From positions 1,620,185-1,684,184 of the forward strand of contig BCIH01000003.1 of the NCBI GenBank assembly GCA_002897115.2: DNA of 64,000 nucleotides, read 5' to 3'. This DNA is from Prototheca cutis. Taxonomy: Eukaryota > Chlorophyta > Trebouxiophyceae > Chlorellales > Chlorellaceae. A program made the position numbers and the translations under genes. The notes under the pieces were generated by a model. It was not told the origin of the DNA and did not search any database. It was given only the letters and a program-made list of their open reading frames with translations. The stretch's first letter is position 1. The number at the start of each line of letters is the position of its first letter. Positions 45,801 to 57,599 of this stretch are shown here, piece by piece.

Positions 45801-47358
45801 GCCCGATGCTGTCCACTCTGCGTATCAGCACGGCAATTTCTCCAAGGTCCCAGAGATTGCCGACTTTGCCGAGAAGCTGGCGCAGTCACACACGCTGCAT
45901 GCCAGCTACGCCGAGCTGGCCGCGCTCAAACTCCGGGAGTCGGCGGTGGCCTCGGGAACCTCCAGGCTGGCATCGCTGGCAGCAGAGCTCGCGGTGTGTG
46001 TGGGATGGGCCAGTGAGGGATGCTGCGGAATGCTGCTGTGAACCGTGGACGGCGCCTGCGCTGTTGTCCGAGGCTGGGCACACACGCATGATGATGATGG
46101 TTGCTTTTGGAAGATCAACAGAAAATGTGCACGGGCTGCTGCTTCTATTACGCCCTCCAATGCTGGCCCTGTCGTTGGGCTGCAACCCTCCTGCAGGCAT
46201 CCACACGGCCATTGCCTGCCCAGTTGTCATTCAACGAGGACCTGTCCACTCGGCCGGCATGGCTCGGCCTCCCCGGAGAGCTCCCGCAAACCGAACAAGC
46301 AGCCTGCGCCCCCGCCGCCGGCCTGTGGTGGCGCTCGCCCCAAGCTGCTGGCGGCACCGGTGCGCCGGCCGCGGCGGAATGGCGGCGCCGAGAGCAGGCT
46401 CGCGTGGCCTTCCGCCGAGCCCTACCAAGTCGCCTGGCTGCCGTCCTTGTGTGCCCAAAGCAGATCGATGCACAAACGGATGCACAGGGGGTGAGCGCTG
46501 AACCCAAAGATACCCAACTCACCGAGCAGACGACTGCAGGCCAGCTCGACGCACGGTTCTGGTGGGCATGTGACAAGGCCGCGACAGCAGTGTGGACTGC
46601 CATGGCGTCCGGGGACAATGACCATGTTGCCAAAGCAGCCAGGGCACTGGACGACCTGGTCAGCCAGATAAGGAACTGCGTTGAACGGTTGGAAAGCGTG
46701 GCTCCAGGAGTGCTCACTGGAGCAGCCGCACCGATTGCAGGCATATCCGCCGCCCGGCTGCTGCTCACGATGCCGGAGAACATCACGGTGACTGAGCACT
46801 GCCTCTGGACGGTGCACTGCCTACAGGTATGACTGCTTGGTGTCTTAGGGGTAGTATGGAGAGATTGGGGTTGCCGTGCAAGATTTTATGACGGTGGTTG
46901 AGGGCCGGGACAAGTCCACCTTGCGCTGTCACATCAGTTGGTCGAAGCGGCACCAACACACGACGCGCATGCACCACATTTCCCTTGATGATGTAATGCT
47001 GTCCATCCGCACACAGGCATGGACTGCTGCGGCCGGCGGTGTGCCATCGGCCGATGAGGGTGGGCTGCACCTCTGCGGCGCATTGCGGGAAGCTGCGCGG
47101 AAGCTGGACGCGCTCATAACGACAGTGAAACACATGTACGAGGCGTCTCGCGACGCATGCCGCGACCTGCAGCGATCGCAAGCTGAGCTGCTGGCTGCAG
47201 TGCAGGTGGCCGGCGCTCCATCGAGCTTGTGGAGTTGGGCATCAGGATTTGATCCCGCAGCCGTGACAAGGGCCGTGCTGGATGAGATGACGGCTGGCCT
47301 GGCTGCCATGGCTCGGGATGTCCAGGCATGCCAAGGCTTGTTGGTGGGACAGGTGTAG
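42849..47358 (+). CDS. NAA25: NatB N-terminal acetyltransferase auxiliary subunit (NAA25/MDM20)
   Basis: NAA25 anchors the catalytic subunit NAA20 to the ribosome for acetylation of Met-Asp/Glu/Asn/Gln N-termini. Exons: 42849-42917, 43018-43131, 43241-43323, 43518-43610, 43829-44348, 44460-44964, 45203-45560, 45753-45993, 46197-46826 and 47017 onward, about 984 residues if translation stops at 47356-47358. A further splice at 47352 is possible. Hallmarks: VERRLRPVYDAIDCHQYKNA, KVGSNQVITVLKAYSLIK (TPR-like), LAALGVKQVMHDSMTGHWLL, AYQHGNFSKVPEIADFAEKL and FNEDLSTRPAWLGLP. Intron 1 is in frame only with a GC donor. Intron 3 opens with a GT/G tract. Ambiguous bases occur at 43612 (donor), 44210, 44700 and 44763 without breaking the frame. 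Confidence 0.9.
43324..43364 (+). repeat. GT/G-rich tract at NAA25 intron 5' end
   Basis: The intron begins directly with GT units that turn into runs of G. It is a clear donor-side tract. Confidence 0.93.
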
Positions 47359-47677
47359 TAGCTCGTTTCCCTCCTGGTTTGCACAGATGTCCAGGCAGGC
47401 ATGTGCCCAGTCCTGGGAAAAGCTTTGTTACAAGGTCAAGTTTTTGCCAAGAGAGAAGGTGCCAGGATTTGCACCGTNGACCCGCGGTTCCCTCACGAGC
47501 AAATTGCCTCGAGGTCCAGGCCACGGGGAGGGCGATGGAAAGCACCCCAAGATCAAGTGTGCATTGGAGTTACGGGGATGTCGTTTGCATGATGCGAACG
47601 ACCACTATCCCCTCTCCCCCCGCTTGTCGTCACACAACCCCTTGGCGTCCAACCGGGTCAGTCCAATTCCGCGGGCT

Positions 47678-49896
47678 CTACATTTGCTGCGGGACACTCA
47701 GCCCCCGCTGGAGCACCGCCGGCACTCCTGCAGTCAATGCTCCAGCAACAGGCCCCACTGTCGTCGCCGCAGGCCCCACTGCACGCAGCGCCGCTGGCGC
47801 TCGGTGCCCATTGGCATCACCACCAGCACCAGGGCCATTGCCTGGCTGTTTGGCGCTCTGCCCTTGATGCAACACAGCCAGCAGCGCAGCGACGGGCTGC
47901 GTCATTGCCACCTTNCCCCCCGCCACGCCGAGTGCCAGCATGTCGGCGGCCGGCTCCACAGCCGGCCGGGTGACCGGGTCCAGCGCCAGCAGTGCCAGGA
48001 TGACGCCAGAGTCAAACCGTGCCTGTCGCACGCTCAGCGACCGCACGCACATTACGGGTGTCATGTGGTCGTCCAGCACGGCCCGACAGGCCGGCACGCC
48101 CTGCACCGCGGCCTGCCAGCTCAGTGGGTAGCCCGGCCGCCGCGTCAGCAGCACCGACATNACAGCCTCGACCAGCAGCGGCGACGCCACCACGCTCCGC
48201 CGTGCCGCAACATCGCCGCCCTCTACGAGCCGCCGCAGCAGCATGAGGGCAGCGGAGACGGCGAGGGCCTGGTGCGCCATGGCTATGTAATCGGGGGCCG
48301 TCGCGATCGCGGCCGCACGCTGCGCCTCGACTGCCTCGCCATGAGCTTCTGCTGCATCAGGAGCCTTGTTACCGTTGACGCGATCAACCGAGGCAGGGTC
48401 CACCCCATCTGGCTGTTTCTCATGTTCCTCCTTTCCAACTTCATCCTCATCCTCCANGCCGTCCAGCAGTCCCNAATCCAGCTGCGCGTTCAAGTGCTCC
48501 TGAGCCAACATCCTGCAAAGAAAGTCGGACTGGGAAGGACGTGTCATCATCCAGGGGTCGTGGGGGGAGCCCTATGCGCCCAGGCGAGCCGGGCCTCCGG
48601 GCNGCACATCCTACTCCAAGCGAACCCCACCCCCATCCACTCACCCACCCATGGTCCCCAACCGACTCGCCTGACGCCGTTGTAAGGAAGGGTCATGAGC
48701 TGTTGGAGCCAGGATGCCAGGTCCGACTCGGCCCAGCATGCGGCGTGCACCGCCGCGCCCGGCTGCGCCGTCACGGGCCCCGCCGCAGCTAGCAGCGCCG
48801 CGAGGGTCTGGGCGGCGAGCACTGCCAGCAGGCACCCCTCCGAGGCCAGCCCCGGCGCCAGCAGGGGCAGTACCAGCGGTACCAGCACCGGGAGCTGCGG
48901 CGCCAAACCTGGCGCCAGCTGCGCCAACGTCCTCAGTGCGCACGCGCCCAGCGCCGCTGCGGTTTCTTCCTGAATCTCCAAGGGTCCGTCTGGCCCAGGC
49001 CATGCCGGGGGGGACAGCTCCCGCGCTGCACGCAACGCTGCCATCAGGACCGACAGAAGGCCCGCCTCCAGTGCCGCGGTCTGGCCAGCTGGGGTGCTCG
49101 CGGCCAGAGCCGCTCGGAGCAGCATCGCAGCCTGGACTCCCGCCCCCATGGCCTGCCGGTTTGCGGGCCCGGCCAGTGGGCTGGGAAACAGGTCATAGGT
49201 TGGTTGGTCGAGCTCCCGCCGCACAGCTCCAACGCCCCCGAGCACCACCTGCAGCGCGCGTGTGGGTGTGGGTGGATGTGTGGGTGGGTGGGGAAGGGGG
49301 GGCCAAAATAATGGGGAAACTGAGCGAAGCAGGGCGTGGTACACGTGGCAAGCAAGGCCCTCCCAAGACAAACACGTGCGGATTGAGGCATGCCCTGTTG
49401 GGGTCATGAAACGGACCAGTCCAACACATGTCCACTTGAAGACAATGGCAGCTAAAGTCAGCGTTGCCTCGCCAGAGGCTTCACCAGAGGCCTCGCCAGA
49501 GGCCTCACCAACAGCCCACATCTATCCACCTTGAGGAGGGCGGCTATGAGCTGGGGCCATCGCTCGAGGTGGAACCCCTCCTGCTGCATGAGGTCCGACA
49601 GACTGGACAGCGCCTGGTTCTGGAACTCGGGCACATGGCTTCCAAGGTCGGCAACCAGGGGTTGCACCTGCGGACAGAGCGGGGCTGGGCATCTACGGAT
49701 GAACCATCTGAACCCCACCTTGCTTGGGACAGCTCGATGGCTTCATGAGTAGAAACAGGGAGGCGGTAAAGCACATCCTACACCGGCATACCGTCAATTG
49801 ATTCAATTCCAGCACAGGCGGCGCGGGGATCTGCTGCTGTTCGTGCCCAGTCCCTTGGGACATGGGTTGCGGCCACGACGTGGGCGTCGCATTCAT
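47678..49896 (-). CDS. HEAT/ARM-like helical repeat protein, family not recognised
   Basis: Four exons on the minus strand (49792-49896, 49530-49667, 48671-49248 and 47678-48512) close exactly in frame to 551 residues. Helical repeats are plain: VADLGSHVPEFQNQALSSLS, LLRAALAASTPAGQTAALEA, ALGACALRTLAQLAPGLAPQ and LAVLAAQTLAALLAAAGP. A Glu/Asp/Lys-rich linker (EDEDEVGKEEHEKQPDG) separates two repeat blocks, and the tail is Gly/Ala/Pro-rich. The texture is that of ARM/HEAT scaffolds. The last intron (48513-48670) requires a GC donor with strong CAG|GCGAGT context. Ambiguous single bases occur at about 47915, 48161, 48457 and 48474 and leave the frame open. The gene is convergent with NAA25. Confidence 0.72.
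49258..49312. repeat. GT/GGGT-rich tract (C/CA-rich before a minus-strand acceptor)
   Basis: On the plus strand it is GTG and GGGT units. Read on the minus strand it is a CA/C-rich stretch ending at the acceptor of the HEAT gene's third exon (upper end 49248). Confidence 0.93.
49464..49513. repeat. Four copies of a 12-bp unit in HEAT gene intron 2
   Basis: GCCTCGCCAGAG-type units repeat four times with single-base variation (TCA for TCG). The unit is a multiple of three and open in one frame (SPEASPEA), but the mapped exons exclude it. Confidence 0.9.
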
Positions 49897-50216
49897 GGGC
49901 CGGGCAAAACCGGTCGCATCCCCGGCCCGTCCGCTCCGCGCATCAGCGGGATAGCAAAGTGTACATGTGTTCTATCGCAATGAAATATTGTCTTCGTTAA
50001 CGGGCATGACACGCGCCGCTCTTGTTGTATAAATCAGGTCAGATTGGCGGGGCGATGGGACATGTCATTCAAAGATCTGCGAGAGCGCTCTGGGTCCCGA
50101 GATCCCCCGCCGATCGTGCGATTTGCGCCGTGATTCACAGCCGCATTACAAACCTGGGGTTGGTGCAGCCGACCAACCCTCGATGCAATGGTCTGAAATT
50201 TACAGGCTGATGAGAC
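49897..50216. promoter_or_regulatory. Divergent promoter, HEAT gene / D-amino-acid oxidase
   Basis: 320 bp between divergent start codons, including an AT-richer patch around 49970-50035. Role inferred from position. Confidence 0.45.
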
Positions 50217-51962
50217 ATGAACAAAATGGAGCACGCTCAGCGCCGCCTGGCCCAGCTGGCGACGTGCCTCTCGCAAGAGGCAGCTCCGAGCCGCGGGCCC
50301 CTCCATGCCCAGGCCTGCGCTACCGGCCAGCACCGATCCGGACCCAGGATTTGCGTGGTTGGGGCGGGCGTCGTCGGCCTGACAGCCGCCCTGCGGCTGC
50401 TGGAGGAGGTTCCGGGGGCCAGCGTCCACATCGTGGCGGACAAGTTTGGCACCGACACCCTATCTGATGGGGCTGGGGGCCTGTGGATGCCCTATGCGCT
50501 AGGTCAGCGGGGTCGCAGATCATGGCTGTGCATGTAATGCTGATGACAGACGTTCCTGGGATGCATGGAGCCATCGGCCGATTGCCGCGAGCAACCGGAA
50601 CAGCACCCTCCCGGGCCCTCTCCACAGGGGACATGCCGGGGGAGCTCATCCACAAGTGGGGCAAGGCCACGTTTGACCATTACATGGCGATCTACGCCTC
50701 CAAGGATGCAGCAGAAGCAGGTACTGTGTGTGCTTGAAACATGGGTTACACTGGAAGCCCTGATGGGTTGGTACAATTGCCTGGAAATGGTAGTGTGTTG
50801 TCGGGCATGCAGGATGGATACGGTTCATGAGATGCGCCCGCTAACCCTGTTTGCTCGCAACAACCAACCAGGAGTGATGCTGACGGGTGGGTACGAGCTG
50901 TCCGACACGCGCTTGCCCGATGACCCTCCGCTGTGGGCAGACATCGTCCCTACCTTCCGCCGGCTGTCATCGGAGGAGATCCGGGCGTACGATCCGACGG
51001 GCGAGTCGGTTGACGGCACGGGGTTCACCACCATCATCGCCGAGGGCCGTCACTACATGGCCTGGCTGATTAAAAGGATTGACAGGGCCGGTGGCACATG
51101 GGAGAAACGAACTGTGACGAGCCTGGACGAACTGCAAGGCTACGACGCCATCGTAAATTGCACGGGTANANNTTTTTTNNNGGGGGGGGGGGGGGGGGTT
51201 GTTACTTCCCCTGAGAGCTGTCTCTTATTGCATTCATCGCACGATATGGCAACCCTGCAGCCCCATCCATCGACCTCAACTCCTCCCAAACATGAAAAAA
51301 GGTTTGCTTGCATCCAAACTGACCGGGGACGAAACGATGTACCCGATCCGGGGCCACGTCATCCGTGTGNGCGCGCCCTGGGTTCGGCACTACATCTGCA
51401 AGGACAAGCTGACTTACATCATNCCAAACACCGGTGCGAATGTGTGTTAGCTGGGTGATGTTGCGTGCATCGCTGNCGGAGGCTGCAGATGTGTGGTTGC
51501 GTCCTTGCCGGCAACGTTGGATGCAGTGTGCGAGGTGGCGGGTACGAGAGGTGTGTGGAGAGAGAGGCACATGAATTTCTCGTCGTCCAATTCCCCCCAC
51601 TGGCCCTCTACTCCCGCACCCAACACATACCACCGTCCCTCCCAATGGCTGCAGACACCGTGGTGCTGGGTGGCACGACGCAAAAGGGGGACTGGAGCTC
51701 TGAGCCGCGGGCAGAGGACCGGCAGGCCATCCTGGATCGGTGCTATGCGTTACTGCCGAGTCTGCGGTCAGCGCCCATCATCCGTGAGTGGGTGGGCCTG
51801 CGACCGGGTCGCCCGGCCATCCGTCTGGAGACTGAGCCCGGTAGCCCACCTATCGTGCACAACTACGGTCATGGCGGTTCGGGATTGACCCTGGCCTGGG
51901 GCTGTGCTGCTGATACAGTGCAGTTGGTCAAGCGCGCGCTCGAATTACCACCGCCACGCTGA
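50217..51962 (+). CDS. D-amino-acid oxidase (FAD-dependent)
   Basis: It oxidises D-amino acids to keto acids, ammonia and H2O2. Five exons (50217-50502, 50628-50720, 50872-51165, 51302-51433 and 51655-51962) close to 370 residues. The FAD-binding Rossmann motif is ICVVGAGVVGLTAALRLLEE (residues about 45-65), preceded by about 40 extra residues that may be a targeting segment. SDGAGGLWMPYALG, GETMYPIRGHVIRV-like and HNYGHGGSGLTLAWGCA follow as in DAO. The C-terminus is LELPPPR, so no SKL-type peroxisomal signal is present. Ambiguous bases occur at 51168-51181 (intron), and single ones at 51370 and 51423 within exon 4 keep the frame. A long G run follows the third donor. Confidence 0.92.
51181..51198 (+). 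repeat. G run after D-amino-acid oxidase donor site
   Basis: A run of G preceded by unresolved bases and T, starting about 15 bases after the donor at 51166. The true length is unclear because of the ambiguous bases. Confidence 0.85.
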
Positions 51963-52143
51963 GTGTGCCAGCTGGTGCTATGCATCGCCGCCTGTTTTTA
52001 TGAAAATGTGCCAACGCTCCTCAGGGCAGGGTGTTTGCTCACCCATTATGCTGCCCATCTCATTGTATGTACCGCCACCAAGTAGGCTTCCTATCGTTTG
52101 AACCGCTGTGACTGGCCGCACTCCGCCCAGTTTTGTCGATTGT

Positions 52144-55100
52144 CTACAGGTGATCCGGTGCAGCAAACGCCACCTGCTCCCAGCCGGCACGCCTGGGAAG
52201 CCCCGGCAGCGCCCAAAGTTCCATGAACCTGCCCTTGGAATTTGGCAGCAGGGTCTCCACTGTGTCATACACAGCGTCGGGGAGCCGACGGCCGGTGCCT
52301 GTGCACGGCAAGGGCAGTGGGGCAGCATTAGCACGTTGCGGGTATTTCAGTTTGTGCAGAGACCAAATGCATAGAAACAACAGGGCGGGTGACACCACAC
52401 TCAGTACGGCGAGTAGAGGCTGTTCAAAATTGAAGGATGCATGCATGCATGCATGCATGCATGATGTCGTTGCAAAATTTGTTCTGCGACATGCGGACCA
52501 AGCGGGGGGCCCCTCCCTCAGTACCCCTGGCTCACCTTGCTGCATTCCACCAAGGCAGTCAAAAACGACATCAGGGTTCCGCTGATGCCGGAGCTCCAGG
52601 TGCCGACCCTTGTCTGCTGACGTGGCATGAGAGGGGTACTGTACTGTGTGGGATGACATTGTGAGATCAACGGCCGTCGGCCGGCCCCGGCCTGCAGTCA
52701 GTCTCGTTTGCTGGCCCCCCGCGCTTTGCATCCCTTCAACACAGTCAGCAATCTGTTCATAGTGACGATGCTGAGACCTTGATCACAGCCACCACCATTA
52801 CTGTTGCAATCTCCGATCAAGACCGCACCTGGCCGCCGGAACATGTAGAGGGATGTATGAGACGTGGCAAAGTAGTCCCCGGGCCCGCACTCGATGACGT
52901 GGCTGGGAGCCAGGTGGACCCATGTGAGGTTCTCGATGTAAATAAACCCTCTTCCCGCAATCTGCAGGACCAAGAGATGCTTGGATGTGTGGATGCCACA
53001 GCGGACCCGCTTCAGGACCCCCCAGTACTAGTTTCACTGCTATGTCGCAGTCGGTGCCCAGGATGGCAGGTGTCTGTGTGCACCGAGCATTGCATTCACT
53101 CTCACACAATGACCAAGCCAAGGCCAACACTACCATTATCACCACCACGCGCCTGCTTACAGACGGGCTGAATAAACTGCTTGGGCAGGAAGATGAACAC
53201 AAAGCCTTCCGGAACCAGGGCTTCAATGGGAGCCGCCGCCAGCATCTGGAGGTCAAAGGGGTTGGGGCGTGGCTGCTTCGCACATCATGACAACAATGAT
53301 TTCGCTGCTGTGCTTGATGTGAACAGACGGACAGACAACAAACAGGCAGTGTTGTGTCGCAGTAAGCGCCGCCAGCGGCAGACAGTGCATCATATCAACT
53401 AGGCAAGGCCAGCCTGCACTGTGCCCAGCCCACCTCAAGCGCCCGCTCCGACGCCTTGGCCACCGTCCATCCAGGATTCACGACGACCACCTGCACTCCA
53501 AGCCGTGTTCAAACATTAGTTCTGCACCTGCGTTCATTCAAAAGTCCCAAAACAGATGTGGCAGGGTGCCGCAGTGCTTGGCCTGTTCAGGCGACGTCCA
53601 TGGGCCCGTTGTCCTCCCTTCTTTTCACTCTCAAAACAACCAGGCATACAGGTAGTGGTTCCCATTCCTAATCACCCATGCCACCCGCAACCCCGTGTTT
53701 GCTCCTCACATCGAATGTGCTCCCCACGTCGCGAGTGCCAATCCATTCCGTGAAGTTTTGCTCATGCACAAGACCCCCTCGAGCCAATACATCTGTGAAA
53801 GAAAAGGCGGTGAGAGTTGCTGCTGGCGTGCTCTTGGTGCTGCCGACAGCTGGCACAGCCACTTGGTTAAAAACCCCCTCCAAAAAACCCACACACCTGG
53901 TGGGGCATAGGGTTTGATGGTCCTTCCCCAAGACAGGGGAAGCGGTGGGCCAGGGACCCGTATCGTCACGATGTCTGTCTTATCAGAGATTCTCACTTTC
54001 CTTCGAACTAACGCCTGCGTGAGGGTGTCGTCCTTAGGGGTCCTGGGGTTGGGCTGCCCACCACCAAAAAAACAATTCGCAACGCCCTTTCACTGAGCAA
54101 GCTCATGGCACTGGCAGTCGCGGAAACTGGCGCTCCAGGAGATTTGCCAGGCTTCCTCTTGACCTCACCGCGAAACCGCCAGACCTGTGAAAAGGGGTTG
54201 TATGTGGTGACTGTCTTGTACCGTGGCTTGGAGTGACCCGCCGGCTTCAGACTGCCCTTGATTCCGGCTTTCTTTCCCGTCTCCTCGCCGCCTTCTGTAT
54301 TATGGGGATGGGCACCATGGATGCGCCGTGAACCAAGTGGCATGGAGCGTTCAATGCCTCCGGCCCTGCATGGCATGCCAACAGCATAGACCCCAGGCCC
54401 TCTCTCTCCCTGCCCGACAAACCTTGGGCCCACAAGGCCTGCGCCCATTCATCGCTGTCACTGCACTCGTCGTCCGACCCTCCCCTGCAGTGCGCCGGGG
54501 AGCAGGCAGGTACAGAGAGCTTGGCTCATGGATCCCATGCATTGTCAGGCCATGGTGGATGCATGCATGCTCAGGACCTGCCATGTGGAACGAATAAACA
54601 CTGAACCAACATCCTGTGGCATGCAGCTCTTGCACAGCACACCTGTCAAATGTTTGACCAAGAAGCTCATCGATGCTGAGGAGCATCTCGTTGTCCCCCA
54701 GGGCCGTCTTCACATTAAATATGGACGTCTGGGGGAGGGCGGCGGGGTGGAGGGGGAGCTTCACATGGCATTGGCAGGACACAAGGGGTTCCCGCTGTGC
54801 CACTGCCACAGCGTGTGGGTGGTCCTCAATCAACGCTGCACAGTCACATACCTGCTTGAACACCTCGAGCAACTGGGTGTCCGTCAGGATGCCATCCCTG
54901 CTCCCCTCTTCCACCGCTGCCATGACCTCGGCGGCCTCAGCGGAGGAGCTCGCCTCCCGCCCTGACTGGATCCTCTCCAGGGCCGCAAACTTGGCCATGA
55001 TCATCTCGGGTGTCTCGTCGTCTTCCACCTGTGCAAGAGCAGGGGATAACGCCCCAGATCACGGAGATCGCCCACATCATGGGCCGGGATGCAGAGGGGA

Positions 55101-55258
55101 TTGCCCGCATTCCTGCTCACATCAAGTCAGTATCGCCGGCGAATCCATTGACTCACGTATCCAACATAATGCACAGCAGAAGGTTGTGGTCCAGAAAAGT
55201 GCCTGGTGCTCCGTGTTCGCCTCCTCTTGGGGCGCCCAGTGTCTGGACTCCCACCCAT
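52144..55258 (-). CDS. MT-A70-like methyltransferase homologue with NPGW motif
   Basis: About eleven minus-strand exons are visible. The first three are firm (55157-55258, 54852-55028 and 54643-54728). The N-terminus is basic (GRPKRRRTRSTRHFSG), then VHYVGYVEDDETPEMIMAKF and an acidic SDDECSDSDEW segment. The methyltransferase-like part reads KPRYKTVTTYNPFSQ, RVPGPPLPLSWGRTIKPYAP, EWIGTRDVGSTFDVVVVNPG followed by W, EALVPEGFVFIFLPKQFI, GFIYIENLTWVHLAPSH, YFATSHTSLYMFRRPG, ELRHQRNPDVVFDC and VETLLPNSKGRFMELWALPG. Spacing and motifs match the MT-A70 fold of METTL3/14/4 proteins, but the catalytic DPPW position is NPGW, so activity is doubtful. The start at 55258 is the first ATG in frame; an upstream exon is possible. 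Exons between 54000 and 54480 and around 52550-52700 are less certain. Confidence 0.75.
52438..52463. repeat. (GCAT)n tract
   Basis: Six perfect GCAT units, self-complementary, located in an intron of the MT-A70-like gene. Confidence 0.97.
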
Positions 55259-55564
55259 GCTCGCAGGGATGGCGTATCCAGGCGGCGGGGTAATCAAACT
55301 GGGCCCACGAAATGCCACCTATCTACTCAATAACGAGTTGGACTGTCCCAGTCCATGAAGCGCCATCGAGCCCTTTTTGAGTGTGCCGAAAAGAGGTGGT
55401 TTGCAGCTCGTCACCAGCAACCCCGATTTTGAACGGAAGCCGGAACCCCCCGTGCGAGATGGATGCACGCCCAAGATCTACGTCGGCCGTGACCAGCAGT
55501 ATCATAAGCGGTCGTTGCTGGCATGCAATGAGAATGTTATAGTGAGAATGGACATGGCAGAGGA
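55259..55564. promoter_or_regulatory. Compact divergent promoter, MT-A70-like / MTHFS
   Basis: 306 bp between divergent starts, one of the shortest in the window. No named element is recognised. Confidence 0.45.
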
Positions 55565-56826
55565 ATGAGCCATCAGCCGTCTGGATTGTCCAGGCTCGGC
55601 ATGTCTGGGAGCGGCCTGGTGCGCCAGGGTGCGGTCCGTCGGATGACGGTCGCAGCCACAGAGTCTGCCAAGAAGCATCTGAGAAAAGACATGATGCAGC
55701 GCCTCAAGCGAATGTCCGAGTCCAATATGGAACAAGAGAGTGCGTATTTGCTTTTGACACTGCCCTGCACACTGGAGGGGCTATGCGTGGGAGGGAAGCG
55801 GAACTGGGCCACCCTGGCAGCAGCAACGGTGCCCACACCCCACGGCAGTTCACTTGAATCCCAACGCCTGACCATCCGCCCTGCAGGTAGGATGATACAG
55901 GATCATCTACACAACTCTGTGTCCTTCCAGCAAGCCCGTGACGTTGCCGTCTATGTGGACTGCCCAAGGTTGAGGGAGGTCCGCACCACGGCGGCTGTCG
56001 AGGAGGCGCTGCGCACGAAAGACAGGTAGACCATAGTTGTGCGGCAGGATTACTTGTGTTGCCAGCGAACCGTATGGGAGCCCTCATCCTCTCTGGCTCA
56101 CTTCCCATCCCCCCCCCACCAACAGGGTGTTCGTTCCGAGGGTGTTAGATCGGGACAGCAACATGCATTTTCTGCAGATACACCGCCTGGATGACCTGGT
56201 CAAGGTGCCCCCATTTGGCATCTCGGAGCCTACCCTGGCCATGCCGTCGGGTGATCCCCGCCTGGATGCCCTGATCTCTGACAAGCCCCTGGACATGGTG
56301 AGGCAATTGTTGGGGATCATGTAATCTGGGGCGCTGCGCCAACAGTCCCTGCTGCTCCTGCCGGGCAGCGCACGGACTGTGTGACGGATGGATGTCCATG
56401 AGGACGACAACAATGGCCCAATTCTCCACCCACCCAGGTGGTCATGCCTGGACTTGCGTTTGACAGCCAGGGCAGGCGGCTGGGTCGAGGTGGAGGTTAC
56501 TACGATAAATTCATCCAAGCCATGCAGCAGGTGGGGGGTAGCCAGGGGAGAAGGGCGTGTGTCTGTGTGTTAACAAGGTGCCAGGTGGCTTCCAAATGGG
56601 ATATTGTCTGGACCTGCCGCACAGCCCGTCCATGGCAACCCATCCGCGCCCCCAGGTCTCTGTGGCCCACGGATGGAGCTCCCCACTCCTGGTGGCGCTT
56701 GCCTTCCAGGCCCAGATGGTGGAGAAAGTTCCGGCAGAGGAGCACGATGTCCCCGTGGACGTCATCATCACGCCAGCGGGGATCACCCTCTGCACGCCAC
56801 GGGCATTCAAGGAGTGGCAGCACTGA
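55565..56826 (+). CDS. MTHFS: 5-formyltetrahydrofolate cyclo-ligase
   Basis: It converts 5-formyl-THF to 5,10-methenyl-THF with ATP, in mitochondria or cytosol. Five exons (55565-55739, 55887-56025, 56126-56297, 56438-56530 and 56656-56826) close to 249 residues. Hallmarks are AKKHLRKDMMQRLKRMSESN, ARDVAVYVDCPRLREVRTT, RVFVPRVLDRDSNMHFLQI, PPFGISEPT, MPGLAFDSQGRRLGRGGGYY with DKF, and the tail VPVDVIITPAGIT. The first about 25 residues are basic and Ser-rich (VRQGAVRRMTVAA), compatible with mitochondrial targeting. Intron 2 ends with a ten-base C run before its AG. Confidence 0.95.
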
Positions 56827-57599
56827 GTCGGTGCACCGATCCCCCACCGCAGTTTTGTTGTTCAGATATTATTCTTTGCCAGTCAAGCTTCCAGGTTGTC
56901 TCTGAAATTTCTTTGCTGCATCAGTCGGCTCCTTTGGGCTTGCGTGCTCATTCGAACGGCACGCCGGGATGCCCCCCCGCCCCCCCCCGTCCCCGCCAAG
57001 AGAAAGGAAGGGGATTGATTCATGTGCACAATGGTGGCGCCGAGGTTCTATGCGTCGGCTCGTACCCCGGGCACCTCGGCATTCCCCGCAGTACTACCGC
57101 CGATCTGATCACGGGGATATGAACTATCCCACTTGGTCTCCATGGTCATGATACACGCATGAGTACATTTTATGTTGGAGAGATCCGCATTACCGGTTTG
57201 ACGCCTGTACCCTCGATGGGCGCCCGTCTTTCATCGCGACATCCTCCGACTTGCCATACAGCGTCCGACTGCCTGCCGAGCAACAAAACAAAGACATTCC
57301 TCTATTCAGGAACACGGCCCAACACCAACGCGATCAAGTGCATGTAAAACGTTCACAGTGCGTTCTCATGAGTGCTCATGAGATTCATGACCCGCATCGA
57401 CGCCACATGAACTGGAACTGGACCAACTGTGGGGGAGCTAACAGTCTCGAGGCACCAAAGTCCCCCACGCCTCCCAACTTAAATTTTCTCAACGCTCACA
57501 TCCCCCAGTCAATCATCGACCCTTTTTAGATGTAAAATAAATATCAGAAGACTTGTCATCCGTCTTTCACGCAGCAAACTGCTGTAGAACACAGTGGAC
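56827..57599. other. Intergenic region, no gene seen
   Basis: It includes the MTHFS 3' UTR, C-rich runs at about 56970-56995 and, near 57525-57560, AT-rich sequence ahead of the secreted protein gene. No coding signal is supported. Confidence 0.5.

Noticed and set aside
47318..48685. 455-codon plus-strand open frame
   Set aside because: It is antisense to the HEAT-type gene, is low in domain signal and rich in His/Arg/Pro. The minus-strand model closes in four exons with clear helical repeats.
52438..52463. (GCAT)n tract as a regulatory palindrome
   Set aside because: It is a plain self-complementary microsatellite inside an intron, with shorter GCAT runs elsewhere in the window.
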